Assembly (NCBI GenBank): GCA_013003395.1
Contig: JABDJC010000018.1
Location: 1 to 42,012 of the forward strand
Length of the DNA stretch: 42,012 bases
Direction: 5' to 3'
From: Acidimicrobiia bacterium
GTDB taxonomy: Bacteria > Actinomycetota > Acidimicrobiia > Spongiisociales > UBA5794
In this document: piece after piece, positions 7,151-14,858 of the stretch
Layout: each line of letters starts with the position of its first letter
Numbering within the stretch: position 1 is the stretch's first letter
The notes under the pieces: model-generated
Databases searched by the model: none
Seen by the model: the letters and a program-made list of their open reading frames with translations, nothing else
What the model was told of the DNA's origin: nothing
Program-made: the position numbers and the translations under genes

Positions 7151-9262
7151 TTACGGCTCCAGGATGCAGAAGCCCACATCCGTCGTCCTGTAGTGGCCGT
7201 TGTGCGTGGAGTTGACGATCGCCCGGTCCCAGGCTTGAACCCGGACGGTGTAACCGCACTGGACAAGACCAGTGGTGTTGTACGTCCACGTTGCTCCACC
7301 TGCTGGCGTGTTCAGCTTGGTATCGGCAACGGGGATGACCGCGTTGTCGCTGAATCCCGCTGGACCACCGTCGATGCTGACGCTCCATCCTCGTAGGAAG
7401 TCGTCGGTTGCGACCGCTTTGCCCTGCAACTCGACACCGGGGTTGAACAGCCCACAGTCCCCTCCTGGCACCGTGATCGACACCGCCACCTCAGGAAGCG
7501 TGTTGTCCAGCTGCACCATTTGGTGGTCACCGCCGAGCGTCGGGGTTTCGAGGATGACTCGATACCGCTTGTCGCCGTCGCTGATGTGCGACCGGAACGA
7601 CCCGAGCACTCCTTCAACATTCTCCTGCCAAGGCAGGAACGTGATCCAGCCGTCCACACCTGGCGTCCGAACAGTTGTCACACCGTCGAAGTCCGTGACG
7701 GAGAAGGAATCCAACAATGGAGTAGGAGCCAGACCGTCGTCGACGTTCTCGATCAACAGTCGGTAACTCCCGCCGAAGCTAGGTCCCTGCACATCAATGC
7801 GCCCTCCAAAGGGACATGGCCGTCCATCATCGTCGGTCTTGAGGCCTGAACTCGAGTACACCGCCGTCGGACCTGTCAGGCCTGTGAGATCGCTGATATA
7901 GCTCGTTCCCACGCCGCCCAAGATCGAGATCTTCGGCCCGGTGATCGGCTCTCGTGGCGGCACGACGACGTGTGCGTCGACGCGGTTGCCCCACGTTGGC
8001 AGCGCATTCGGATCTGTCGTCGACGGTGGCGTCTGCCATGACAGCACCGCACGAACTCGCGATGGCGACGTCCCCGTGCAGAGCCGGGCGATCTCGTCTG
8101 CGTTGACCGGCAGCGAAGCCGTGTAGCAGAGTCCCCCGTCGGGCAGGTCATCGAAGTCGTAGGCCTTGACCTCGGCCGTGCCCAGGTAGCGCCAGTTGCA
8201 GCTGTCGTCCCAGTCCTCCCAGAACGCCACGTATTCGGTGGAGCCTGCGGTGCAGAAGTTTCCGGAGAATCCGGTCTGCTTCTTCACACGGAATGACGCC
8301 ACGAGGCGGTCGAGGTTCGGATCGAGACCGACCTCTTCCAACTCTTCGTAAGTGATGTTCCCGGTGGTGTCTTCGATTTGGAGCACGAGATCACTCAAGT
8401 TGACCCCAACGACGTCGAGGCTGTTCGCCAACGACGAGAATGCCTGTGGCGTCGAGAGCGACTTCAGAGCGGTCACCTCGCTGAAAGCCACCCGCTTCGG
8501 GTCCTCGTTGAGCTTCAGCTTCTTGCCACGGGTCGGCGTGGCATACAGATCCACGAGTTCCGAAACCGATAGCACCGGCAACTGCTCGGCGGCTACTGCC
8601 TCTTCTGGCTCGTCGAGCACGGTGGATACCGGTGCCAATGCGTCGATCAGGTTCTGTGGCACCTCGACGACGTTGGTCAACGCCCCGAACCACTTCTGGA
8701 AGATGAAGCGCTTGTCCAGCTGGATGTTGCACTCCATCACGCTGCCGTAGACCGGCTTCCAGTCCGGCTGGTTGGCCGGCGGAGCGTTGTTCCACGACAG
8801 GATGGCCCGAGCGCGTGGCAGGCGCGACACCGAGCACAAGTAGGTGAACGACGCATACGGCACGGTTACCGAATAGCTGAGCGGATGCTCGTTCTTGTTG
8901 ACGCAGTCCTTGCCAGACGGAATGTCATGAACACGTGCGGCTGCAAGTCCGGCATCGTCCCAACCTGTGTCGGTTTCGACGTAGAACCGGACGTACTCGA
9001 GCGTTCCGTCATCGCATACATCGCCGCCGTAGCCACCGCTCTTCTTGATATCGAACGTGGCTTGCAGCTCCCTGCGCCTCGGGTTGTATCCGATCGCGCT
9101 GAGCTCTTCGTAGCTCGTGTTGCTTGCGATCTTCTTGACTGGCTTCAGCAACTCGAACCCCAATGCGTTGCCGAAGTAATTCGGATTCGACGCGAGAAGC
9201 GTCTTGAACTGCGACCGTGTCTTTTCGACCCGGATCGCCTTGGACGACTCTTTGTGAGCCAT
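7151..9262 (-). CDS. Unknown 703-residue protein with a duplicated Cys-containing beta-rich domain
   Basis: I do not recognise this protein. The start ATG 9262 is preceded on the minus strand by a G-rich ribosome site (GAGGGGG); an upstream codon at 9313 has none. There is no signal peptide and no membrane span. Residues about 49-183 and 303-433 are two copies of one domain. Shared marks in order are TYEEL or SYEEL, GxxP, FxxKK, GxxGxxC, EYVxF, a WxxxG stretch, LCxxxxxxRxRAxLSW, PP, and a final WG or YG. The rest, about 440-703, is a glycine- and aspartate-rich, apparently beta-sandwich region with several Cys near the end (DCGLFNPG, QCGYTVRVQAWD, GFCILEP). The composition suggests an exported or surface protein even though no classical signal is seen. 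Confidence 0.8.
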   Translation of the reverse strand: MAHKESSKAIRVEKTRSQFKTLLASNPNYFGNALGFELLKPVKKIASNTSYEELSAIGYNPRRRELQATFDIKKSGGYGGDVCDDGTLEYVRFYVETDTGWDDAGLAAARVHDIPSGKDCVNKNEHPLSYSVTVPYASFTYLCSVSRLPRARAILSWNNAPPANQPDWKPVYGSVMECNIQLDKRFIFQKWFGALTNVVEVPQNLIDALAPVSTVLDEPEEAVAAEQLPVLSVSELVDLYATPTRGKKLKLNEDPKRVAFSEVTALKSLSTPQAFSSLANSLDVVGVNLSDLVLQIEDTTGNITYEELEEVGLDPNLDRLVASFRVKKQTGFSGNFCTAGSTEYVAFWEDWDDSCNWRYLGTAEVKAYDFDDLPDGGLCYTASLPVNADEIARLCTGTSPSRVRAVLSWQTPPSTTDPNALPTWGNRVDAHVVVPPREPITGPKISILGGVGTSYISDLTGLTGPTAVYSSSGLKTDDDGRPCPFGGRIDVQGPSFGGSYRLLIENVDDGLAPTPLLDSFSVTDFDGVTTVRTPGVDGWITFLPWQENVEGVLGSFRSHISDGDKRYRVILETPTLGGDHQMVQLDNTLPEVAVSITVPGGDCGLFNPGVELQGKAVATDDFLRGWSVSIDGGPAGFSDNAVIPVADTKLNTPAGGATWTYNTTGLVQCGYTVRVQAWDRAIVNSTHNGHYRTTDVGFCILEP

Positions 9263-9536
9263 GGCAGAAACCCCCTCTGTTGCACCACTCGATCTGAGTG
9301 AAGGCGTGTACAACGAGAGGTCCCGTCGACGCTGGAGATACGCGATTCATGAGAGGCGACATCGGAGCAACAGACCAGAACCGGTGCAACACCGCCGGTG
9401 CGTCCACACTGCAGTTCCATGCCTGATGAGGCCAGATCAGCTGGGCGCAACAAATGCCGGGAGGCGCCTTCTGTCGCCGGAGAAGTGGTTCAGGCTTCGG
9501 GCTGGAGCCCAGGACTCTGATGAACTCGCTCTCGTC

Positions 9537-10256
9537 TCACGAAGCGAACGCACTACTCGGCAAATCGGTGACGCTCTCGTCGGCTATCGCCTCACAGATG
9601 ATCGCTGCCACCAGCGCTGGATCCAGCCCCTTCGCCATCTTGGGGGCGACGCCCTCTACTGCTCGGGTCACCAATCCGGTTTCCGTGTGTGGGGGACGTG
9701 CATCGATGACCCGCACCTTCCGACGACGAGCTTCGCGTGCAAATGCCTCGCCGAAAGATCTGACCGCCGCCTTGGACGCGCCGTACGCCGCCATACCTGG
9801 CAGGTTTCGTTCTGCGATCACCCCAGAGATGTTGACGATCGTTCCCTGATCGCGGAGCCCCTCGATGGCGGCTCGCGCCAAGAAGACCGTCACGAAGGTG
9901 TTCGTGAGGAACAGCTCTTCGAGCGTGTCGACCGAGAGCTCGGAGACAGGACCGAAGGCCACGACCCCGACCGCATTCACGACGACGTCGAGGCCTCCTC
10001 CGTGGTCCATGGCAGCCCGAACCGCAAGATCCGATGATTGAGGATCCCGAAAATCCAGGGCGAGCTTGTGGCCGTCGACATCGAGAGCAGCCAGTCGGTC
10101 CGGGTCACGTGATGCAAGGGTGAGTGTTGCTCCCCGAGCTGCGAGGTTGGCGCCTATCGCTGACCCCAGACCGCCTGTCGCTCCTGCAATCAAGATCGAC
10201 TTGCCAACCATGGTTCCAACAACTGGCGGTTCTGGCTGTCTCGCTCGATCTGTCAT
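9537..10256 (-). CDS. Short-chain dehydrogenase/reductase
   Basis: A 239-residue SDR-family NAD(P)-dependent oxidoreductase. The start ATG 10256 has AAGGAGA on the minus strand four bases away, clearly better than the codon at 10292. The dinucleotide-binding motif GATGGLGSAIG is at about residues 25-35, NAVG at 94-97, the catalytic Ser in NISG at about 144 and YGASK at 158-162. An unusual Arg-Pro-Pro-His stretch (DARPPHTET) stands where PG motifs follow the active site in classical members. Substrate unknown. It is transcribed divergently from the small membrane protein at 10458. Confidence 0.88.
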   Translation of the reverse strand: MTDRARQPEPPVVGTMVGKSILIAGATGGLGSAIGANLAARGATLTLASRDPDRLAALDVDGHKLALDFRDPQSSDLAVRAAMDHGGGLDVVVNAVGVVAFGPVSELSVDTLEELFLTNTFVTVFLARAAIEGLRDQGTIVNISGVIAERNLPGMAAYGASKAAVRSFGEAFAREARRRKVRVIDARPPHTETGLVTRAVEGVAPKMAKGLDPALVAAIICEAIADESVTDLPSSAFAS

Positions 10257-10457
10257 TCGGTCTCCTTCGTCAGTACGTCTAGCTGCGAACACACTCTGTT
10301 AGATGGAGACATCGTGTACGCGGTGCAACGACACTCTCCACGCAAGCAACATACTGAGCATCAGGGCGTTCTATCGCTCGCCACAAATTGAAAACCTTTC
10401 TCACCCGGCTAGGAGAACAAGTCTGTTTAGGGTGAGCGGACGCTACGGGTTGGGATC
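10257..10457. promoter_or_regulatory. Divergent intergenic region with an inverted repeat
   Basis: This 201-base gap separates two divergent genes and should hold both promoters. CTCACCC (10400-10406) and GGGTGAG (10430-10436) form a 7-base inverted repeat with a 23-base spacer, a possible operator or weak stem. A TTGAAA at 10388-10393 could be a -35 box, but no convincing -10 follows. Confidence 0.3.
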
Positions 10458-10850
10458 GTGCTTGTGAACATCGTCGGCAAGGCTGCACAGACCGGTGCCG
10501 CTCTTTGGATCCTCAATGTCTGGTTCCTCAGATTCAACAAAGACACCGGCTATCGAGGCGGTGACGCCACAAACATGGTGGAAGAGTTCGAAGAGTACGG
10601 ACTGTCCAAGAACACCATGTACGCCGTTGGCGCGACGAAGGTCAGTCTGGCCATCCTCATGCTCCTCGGTCACTGGGTTCCGAAGCTCGTCCGGCCAGCC
10701 TCTGGTGGTCTGGCGGCGTTGATGCTCGGTGCGATCGGCATGCACGTGAAGGTAAAAGACCCGCTCAAGCGTTCACTGCCGGCGATCAGCGTCTTCTGCC
10801 TCTCAGCTCTCTCGGCGGTCCTGAACGGGCCGAAGGCTCAGGACACCTGA
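10458..10850 (+). CDS. Small DoxX-like integral membrane protein
   Basis: A 130-residue protein with about four hydrophobic stretches, including GKAAQTGAALWILNVWFL, VSLAILMLLGHW and LAALMLGAIGMHV. The pattern of a charged pair between spans 1 and 2, a central KVSLAILMLLG helix and a short MHVKVKDP loop fits the DoxX-like group. GTG at 10458 or at 10464 are possible starts; neither has a good ribosome site. Members of this group are small membrane proteins sometimes tied to redox or stress functions, but no specific role can be read here. Confidence 0.7.
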   Translation: MLVNIVGKAAQTGAALWILNVWFLRFNKDTGYRGGDATNMVEEFEEYGLSKNTMYAVGATKVSLAILMLLGHWVPKLVRPASGGLAALMLGAIGMHVKVKDPLKRSLPAISVFCLSALSAVLNGPKAQDT

Positions 10851-11295
10851 CACCTGGTTCATCACACCTTGACCCGCCGAGGCTGTCACGGGACCTGGCC
10901 ACCTGCGAAACGATCCAGACGAGGGAGTGCTCTGCGGGCCCTGAGAACCGGTCCCCCGAAGTCTCCGAACCGAGCCACGACGACCGCACCCGGCTGACTT
11001 GAAGCGCCACGGTCACGTTGTGCAAACCACGAGGACTCCTTCTCTCCGCGAGCCAACGGACCTTGACTAAGAGAAGGGAGAGAGCCCCCCAGGCTCTCTC
11101 CCTCTCTACCCCCTATGAATCGGGACCCACGCCCAATGGTCCCCCTGGCGTCGGGCCCCACCGGCGCAAATCCCGTGTGCGCCGGCTACCGCTGTGCGGC
11201 ATGACAAGAAGAGCCAGCATCCGTCAGAGAAATACACAGAATTTCGAAAAACATTTCTCGTATCTCTGAGACGTTCGTGACCTCATGTTGTGACA
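10851..11295. other. Non-coding region with clustered hairpins before the sigma-factor gene
   Basis: I see no gene here. Besides the strong hairpin at 11075-11103, GGGACC (11122-11127) pairs with GGTCCC (11138-11143), and CCGGCGCA (11161-11168) pairs with TGCGCCGG (11178-11185). The segment 11226-11264 is unusually AT-rich, with an inverted GAGAAAT/ATTTCTC pair (11227-11233 and 11253-11259), and probably carries the sigma-gene promoter. No cloverleaf or known riboswitch fold was recognised. Confidence 0.55.
11075..11103 (+). terminator. Perfect 12-bp hairpin with a C-rich loop
   Basis: AGGGAGAGAGCC (11075-11086) and GGCTCTCTCCCT (11092-11103) pair exactly around CCCCA. A run of six C spans the top of the 5' arm and the loop. 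It lies 225 bases after the DoxX-like gene. It could end that transcript or belong to an untranslated RNA; no U-tract follows on either strand. Confidence 0.5.
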
Positions 11296-11901
11296 ATGAG
11301 CACACTCCTACCGTCTCGCGCCCTAACGTTCGGGACAATGCAGTCACCAGCCGAACTTCTCGCAGCCGCCGCAACCGGCGATCAGACCGCATGGAACGGC
11401 CTGGTCGAACGATACGGCCGCCTGGTCTGGTCGGTGGTTCGCAGCTTCCGCCTCGATGACGCAACCGCGTCGGACGTGAGCCAAACCGTGTGGCTGCGTC
11501 TTGTCGAGAACCTCACCAAGATCCGAGACCCCGAGCGTCTGCCCAGCTGGCTCGCAACCACGGCCCGCAGAGAGTCGATTCGCGTCTCCAACGCGCAGCG
11601 CAAACAAATCCCGACCGAATTTCAATACGACGTCGAAGACACCGACACCAAGCCATTCGTCGATGCGATCATCGAGGGAGAAGAGCATCTAGCACTGGCG
11701 GCGGCATTGCAGTTGATGGACGATGACTGCGTCCAGCTTCTGCAGCTCCTGTCAACTGACCCACCGCTCGACTACGCGACCGTCGCAGAAGTTCTCGATC
11801 GACCGGTCGGAAGCATCGGGCCGACACGTGGGAGATGTCTCGAACGCCTTCGCAGGCACATGGAAGCCACCGAGGCCAGAGGACGAAAGGCGCAATCATG
11901 A
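11296..11901 (+). CDS. Sigma-70 family RNA polymerase sigma factor (ECF-like)
   Basis: A protein of about 200 residues with sigma region 2 near residues 20-85 (AWNGLVERYGRLVWSVV, then DVSQTVWLRLVEN) and region 4 near 125-190 (LDYATVAEVLDRPVGSIGPT followed by RGRCLERLRRHM). It would direct RNA polymerase to a small regulon. Starts at GTG 11290, ATG 11296 or ATG 11338 are possible; the last begins right at the conserved domain, and none has a clear ribosome site. The stop overlaps the next gene (ATGA), and a CHAT protease follows. No ordinary zinc-type anti-sigma is encoded nearby, so control is likely to come from the two downstream proteins. Confidence 0.9.
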   Translation: MSTLLPSRALTFGTMQSPAELLAAAATGDQTAWNGLVERYGRLVWSVVRSFRLDDATASDVSQTVWLRLVENLTKIRDPERLPSWLATTARRESIRVSNAQRKQIPTEFQYDVEDTDTKPFVDAIIEGEEHLALAAALQLMDDDCVQLLQLLSTDPPLDYATVAEVLDRPVGSIGPTRGRCLERLRRHMEATEARGRKAQS

Positions 11902-12347
11902 CCAATCGATCAGACGACGCGTTGATGCGCGATGTCGCAGCGGCCTTCGCCGCCGCCGACGCCCCTCCGGCAGCCGCAATTGATGCCGCCAAGTCGGTAT
12001 TCACCTGGAGAACCATCGACGAAGAACTGGCCCAACTCGTGTTCGACTCCGCTGTTGACGAGCTCGCCGGAGTTCGGTCGGCCGACACCGCGCGGCAGAT
12101 GACGTTCACGTCCCCTGCGATCAACATCGAGATCACCGTGATGAACGAAGGCTCCCGTCGCCTCGTCGGGCAGGTCGATCCACCCACGGTCGGTACCGTT
12201 GAACTCCGTCACGGCGACTCCGTATGGAGCGCCGAGACCGACGAAATCGGGCGATTCATGTTCGACGGGATTCCCGCCGGACCCCTGAGTTTGCGGTGTT
12301 CCATGCCAGATGGAACATCGATAACCACTGAGTGGACGCTCTTCTGA
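11898..12347 (+). CDS. Small sigma-factor partner protein with a carboxypeptidase-regulatory-like domain
   Basis: A 149-residue protein whose ATG overlaps the sigma-factor stop, so the two are translationally coupled. Residues 1-60 look helical (AAIDAAKSVFTWRTIDEELAQ), and residues about 70-149 form short beta strands ending in GRFMFDGIPAGPLSLRC, a pattern of carboxypeptidase regulatory-like (CarboxypepD_reg) beta-sandwich domains. It has no membrane span and no zinc-binding HxxxCxxC motif. From memory, similar proteins sit between a sigma factor and a CHAT protein in other actinobacteria; that is recollection, not a search. I infer that it holds or releases the sigma factor, or serves as a substrate of the CHAT protease. 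Confidence 0.72.
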   Translation: MTNRSDDALMRDVAAAFAAADAPPAAAIDAAKSVFTWRTIDEELAQLVFDSAVDELAGVRSADTARQMTFTSPAINIEITVMNEGSRRLVGQVDPPTVGTVELRHGDSVWSAETDEIGRFMFDGIPAGPLSLRCSMPDGTSITTEWTLF

Positions 12348-12412
12348 CGGTATCGTGATTTCGCGAGCTGACTCGTCGCCCTGATTCGGGCGATCACGAG
12401 AGGGGAAACGCG

Positions 12413-14845
12413 TTGCCAGAAAGACGGTACGAAGACTTCGACCTTCTCGTTGAAGGTACCGGCGATGCCGGCTATCGCGCTCGCGTGCTCGACTCGCCGG
12501 CGGGCCAGGCGTCTGCCGATTTCTCCGCACCGTTCAACGACATCGAGCTGGAAAACTTCCTTCTTCGAATCGGACGACCCAGACGTGGAGTGCGTCGACT
12601 CGAGTCGCCCGAACTCGAGGCCGCACGAGAGTTCGGAGCGAAGCTGTTCGACGCGGTTTTCGCAGGACCGGTTGGCGATGCACTGCGCAGAAGCATCGAC
12701 GATGCAGACCGAGAGGGCGCGGGTCTCAGAATTCGCCTCAGACTGTCCGAGGCACCAGAACTCGGCAACGTTCCGTGGGAGTACCTGTTCAGTGCAACCA
12801 ACGACCGATTCCTCGTACTGTCTGCGTGGACCCCTATCGTCCGGTACCTCGACCTGCCGAGCGGGACCGCGCCGCTGACTGTCGCTTCGCCGCTTCGCGT
12901 GCTCGTCGTCATCGCCAGCCCCACCGACTTTCCGCCGCTCGATGTCGAGCGTGAATGGAACCGACTGTCGGACAGCGTGAGCGACCTCGAGAGCCGTGGC
13001 CTCGTCGTCATGGACCGGCTCGAACACGCAACGTTGCTCGATCTCCAACGCCAGCTGAGGCGAAAGGACTATCACATCCTCCATTTCGTCGGCCATGGCG
13101 GATTCGACGAGCGAGCAGATGACGGCGTCTTGATGTTCGTCGACGACTCGGGGCGCGCGAAGCTCGTGACCGGTCGCGACCTTGGCACCATTCTCCACGA
13201 TCATCGGTCGCTGCGGCTTGCCGTACTCAACGCCTGCGAAGGCGCCCGGACCGCTACCGACGACCCGTTCGCCGGCTCGGCCCAGAACCTTGTACGTCAA
13301 GGCATACCAGCCGTCGTCGCGATGCAGTTCGAAATCACCGACGGTGCGGCCATCACTTTCGCTCACGAGCTCTACCAGGCCGTGTCCGAAGGTTTTCCGA
13401 TCGACGCGGCGCTCGCCGAAGCGCGCCGGGCGATCTTCGGCTCTGGCAACGACATCGAGTGGGGAACGCCGGTGCTGTACATGCGCTCGACGGATGGGCT
13501 GCTCTTCGACGTCGATCACACCGCTGCGACCATACGACCAGCTGACCAGGTTCCAACAAAACCAGCCGAAGAGCCGCCGCTGCCACTGCCTCTTTCCACT
13601 CCTTTGTATCGCGGCGCCGAACCGCAAGTCGACGAACCGCCCGCCGCCACGGCGGCCCCAGAGGAACCAGCTGTGGAGCCTCCAGTGAGTGAACCAGCGG
13701 GCGAGGAACCTCCGGCAGCACTTGAGATGGAGGCCCCACCAATAATCGATGAACCGTCTGTCGCCACGGTGCCCCCAGAGGAACCAGCTGTGGAGCCTCC
13801 AGTGAGTGAACCAGCGGGCGAGGAACCACAGGTTGTGCCTGTAGTGCAGTCCGATGTGGCGACGGCGCCCATACAGACCAAGATCCCCCAGGTAGTTGTC
13901 GAACCACCATCCGATTCAAACGGGCCGATGCAGTGGTTCCAAAGCATGGGACTGTCTCCGCGCGCCACATGGGCATTGTTCGCGACACTTGGTGCGTTGA
14001 TCGTCATCGTGGCTATCACCTTGACGAGCGGTGAAGGCGACGTACCCCCCACGAATGCACCTCAGACAACCACAGAAGCCCAACAAACAACGACCCAGCC
14101 GACCACCACCCAAGTCACGACGACGGACGCAAACGTGGTGGTACCGCCGCCGACCGACGGCGACGCGCTCGCAATCCGCGTTGACACACCACCCACGATC
14201 GACGGTGTTGGATCTGAGTACGGACTGGCAACTGCCCACCCCGTGCCGCACACGATCTTCACCCATCCAGACGTCCTGTCGGGCGACGTCGCCAGACTCG
14301 GGTCGGACGCGACCGCCACGATCCAAATCGGTTGGGACGATCGGGCGCTGTACGTGTTCGCTTCGGTGGTCGATGACGTCGTCTCACAACCGAACTCGGG
14401 AAACCAGATCTGGCACGGCGACGCCGTCAACCTCAACGTTGCCTTCAGTGGGGTCGGACTCGCGGCCTCGGAACGGCCGGCCGGCAGCGATTTTCAGTTG
14501 ACGCTCTCACCCGGAGACAGCAGCGCGGGCACTCGTCCCGGGTCGGTGTTGTTCATCGGCAACGGACAGGCCTTCAGCGAAAACTTCGTTGGCGTTGCCG
14601 ACGTGGCAGCCGTGCGTACCGCCGACGGTTACACGTTGGAGGCCTCTGTCCCATGGACGACGTTCGGACTGGCCGATCCCCCGGGTTCCACCATCGGTGC
14701 GATCCTCACGATCTTCGACAACGATGGCGAGATCGGCTCCGTGGGAGGCACCCAAGGCACGCTGCAAACGGCGATCCTTTCGAACACCGCCGACGCCGGA
14801 TTCCAGCGACCACAGACCTGGGGCCTGTTGCGATTCACCGGCTGA
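12413..14845 (+). CDS. Transmembrane CHAT-family protease with an outside CBM9-like domain
   Basis: An 810-residue protein starting at TTG 12413, behind GAGAGGGGA. Residues about 1-150 are an N-terminal domain (LRIRLRLSEAPELGNVPWEYL, a common CHAT lead-in). The CHAT caspase-like domain covers about 160-365, with catalytic His228 in HFVGHGG and Cys275 in NACEG. A Pro/Glu-rich linker at about 380-500 contains an in-frame duplication. One membrane span lies at 519-538 (ALFATLGALIVIVAITL). A Thr-rich stalk follows, then residues about 580-810 form a CBM9/DOMON-like beta-sandwich (PPTIDGVGSEY, GWDDRALYVFASVVDD, WGLLRF). The protease would face the cytoplasm and the sugar- or ligand-binding domain the outside, so outside binding may control proteolysis inside. 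Confidence 0.88.
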   Translation: MPERRYEDFDLLVEGTGDAGYRARVLDSPAGQASADFSAPFNDIELENFLLRIGRPRRGVRRLESPELEAAREFGAKLFDAVFAGPVGDALRRSIDDADREGAGLRIRLRLSEAPELGNVPWEYLFSATNDRFLVLSAWTPIVRYLDLPSGTAPLTVASPLRVLVVIASPTDFPPLDVEREWNRLSDSVSDLESRGLVVMDRLEHATLLDLQRQLRRKDYHILHFVGHGGFDERADDGVLMFVDDSGRAKLVTGRDLGTILHDHRSLRLAVLNACEGARTATDDPFAGSAQNLVRQGIPAVVAMQFEITDGAAITFAHELYQAVSEGFPIDAALAEARRAIFGSGNDIEWGTPVLYMRSTDGLLFDVDHTAATIRPADQVPTKPAEEPPLPLPLSTPLYRGAEPQVDEPPAATAAPEEPAVEPPVSEPAGEEPPAALEMEAPPIIDEPSVATVPPEEPAVEPPVSEPAGEEPQVVPVVQSDVATAPIQTKIPQVVVEPPSDSNGPMQWFQSMGLSPRATWALFATLGALIVIVAITLTSGEGDVPPTNAPQTTTEAQQTTTQPTTTQVTTTDANVVVPPPTDGDALAIRVDTPPTIDGVGSEYGLATAHPVPHTIFTHPDVLSGDVARLGSDATATIQIGWDDRALYVFASVVDDVVSQPNSGNQIWHGDAVNLNVAFSGVGLAASERPAGSDFQLTLSPGDSSAGTRPGSVLFIGNGQAFSENFVGVADVAAVRTADGYTLEASVPWTTFGLADPPGSTIGAILTIFDNDGEIGSVGGTQGTLQTAILSNTADAGFQRPQTWGLLRFTG
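13656..13827 (+). repeat. Direct repeat, 55 identical bases, 117-base unit, in the CHAT linker
   Basis: Bases 13656-13710 recur exactly at 13773-13827, an offset of 117 bases or 39 codons, so the frame is kept. The shared peptide includes PEEPAVEPPVSEPAGEEP. Flanking sequence on the 5' side is similar but diverged, which points to a tandem duplication of a linker segment with the core still identical. Confidence 0.9.
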
Positions 14846-14858
14846 CTCGGCTCGTGAA

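Noticed and set aside
10886-11161. A 91-codon minus-strand frame in the hairpin region
   Set aside because: It runs through perfect stem-loops and has a random, Arg/Gly/Ser-rich composition.
11110-11190. A possible tRNA remnant suggested by the AAATCCC loop
   Set aside because: The stems cannot be arranged as a cloverleaf; there is no anticodon arm and no acceptor stem.
12209-13627. A 472-residue open frame on the minus strand opposite the CHAT gene
   Set aside because: It lies wholly antisense to a recognisable CHAT domain, has no motif, and has the composition of a codon shadow in high-GC DNA.
13656-13827. CRISPR-like or mobile repeat
   Set aside because: There are only two copies, they are in frame within a protein linker, and no spacer pattern or transposase is present.
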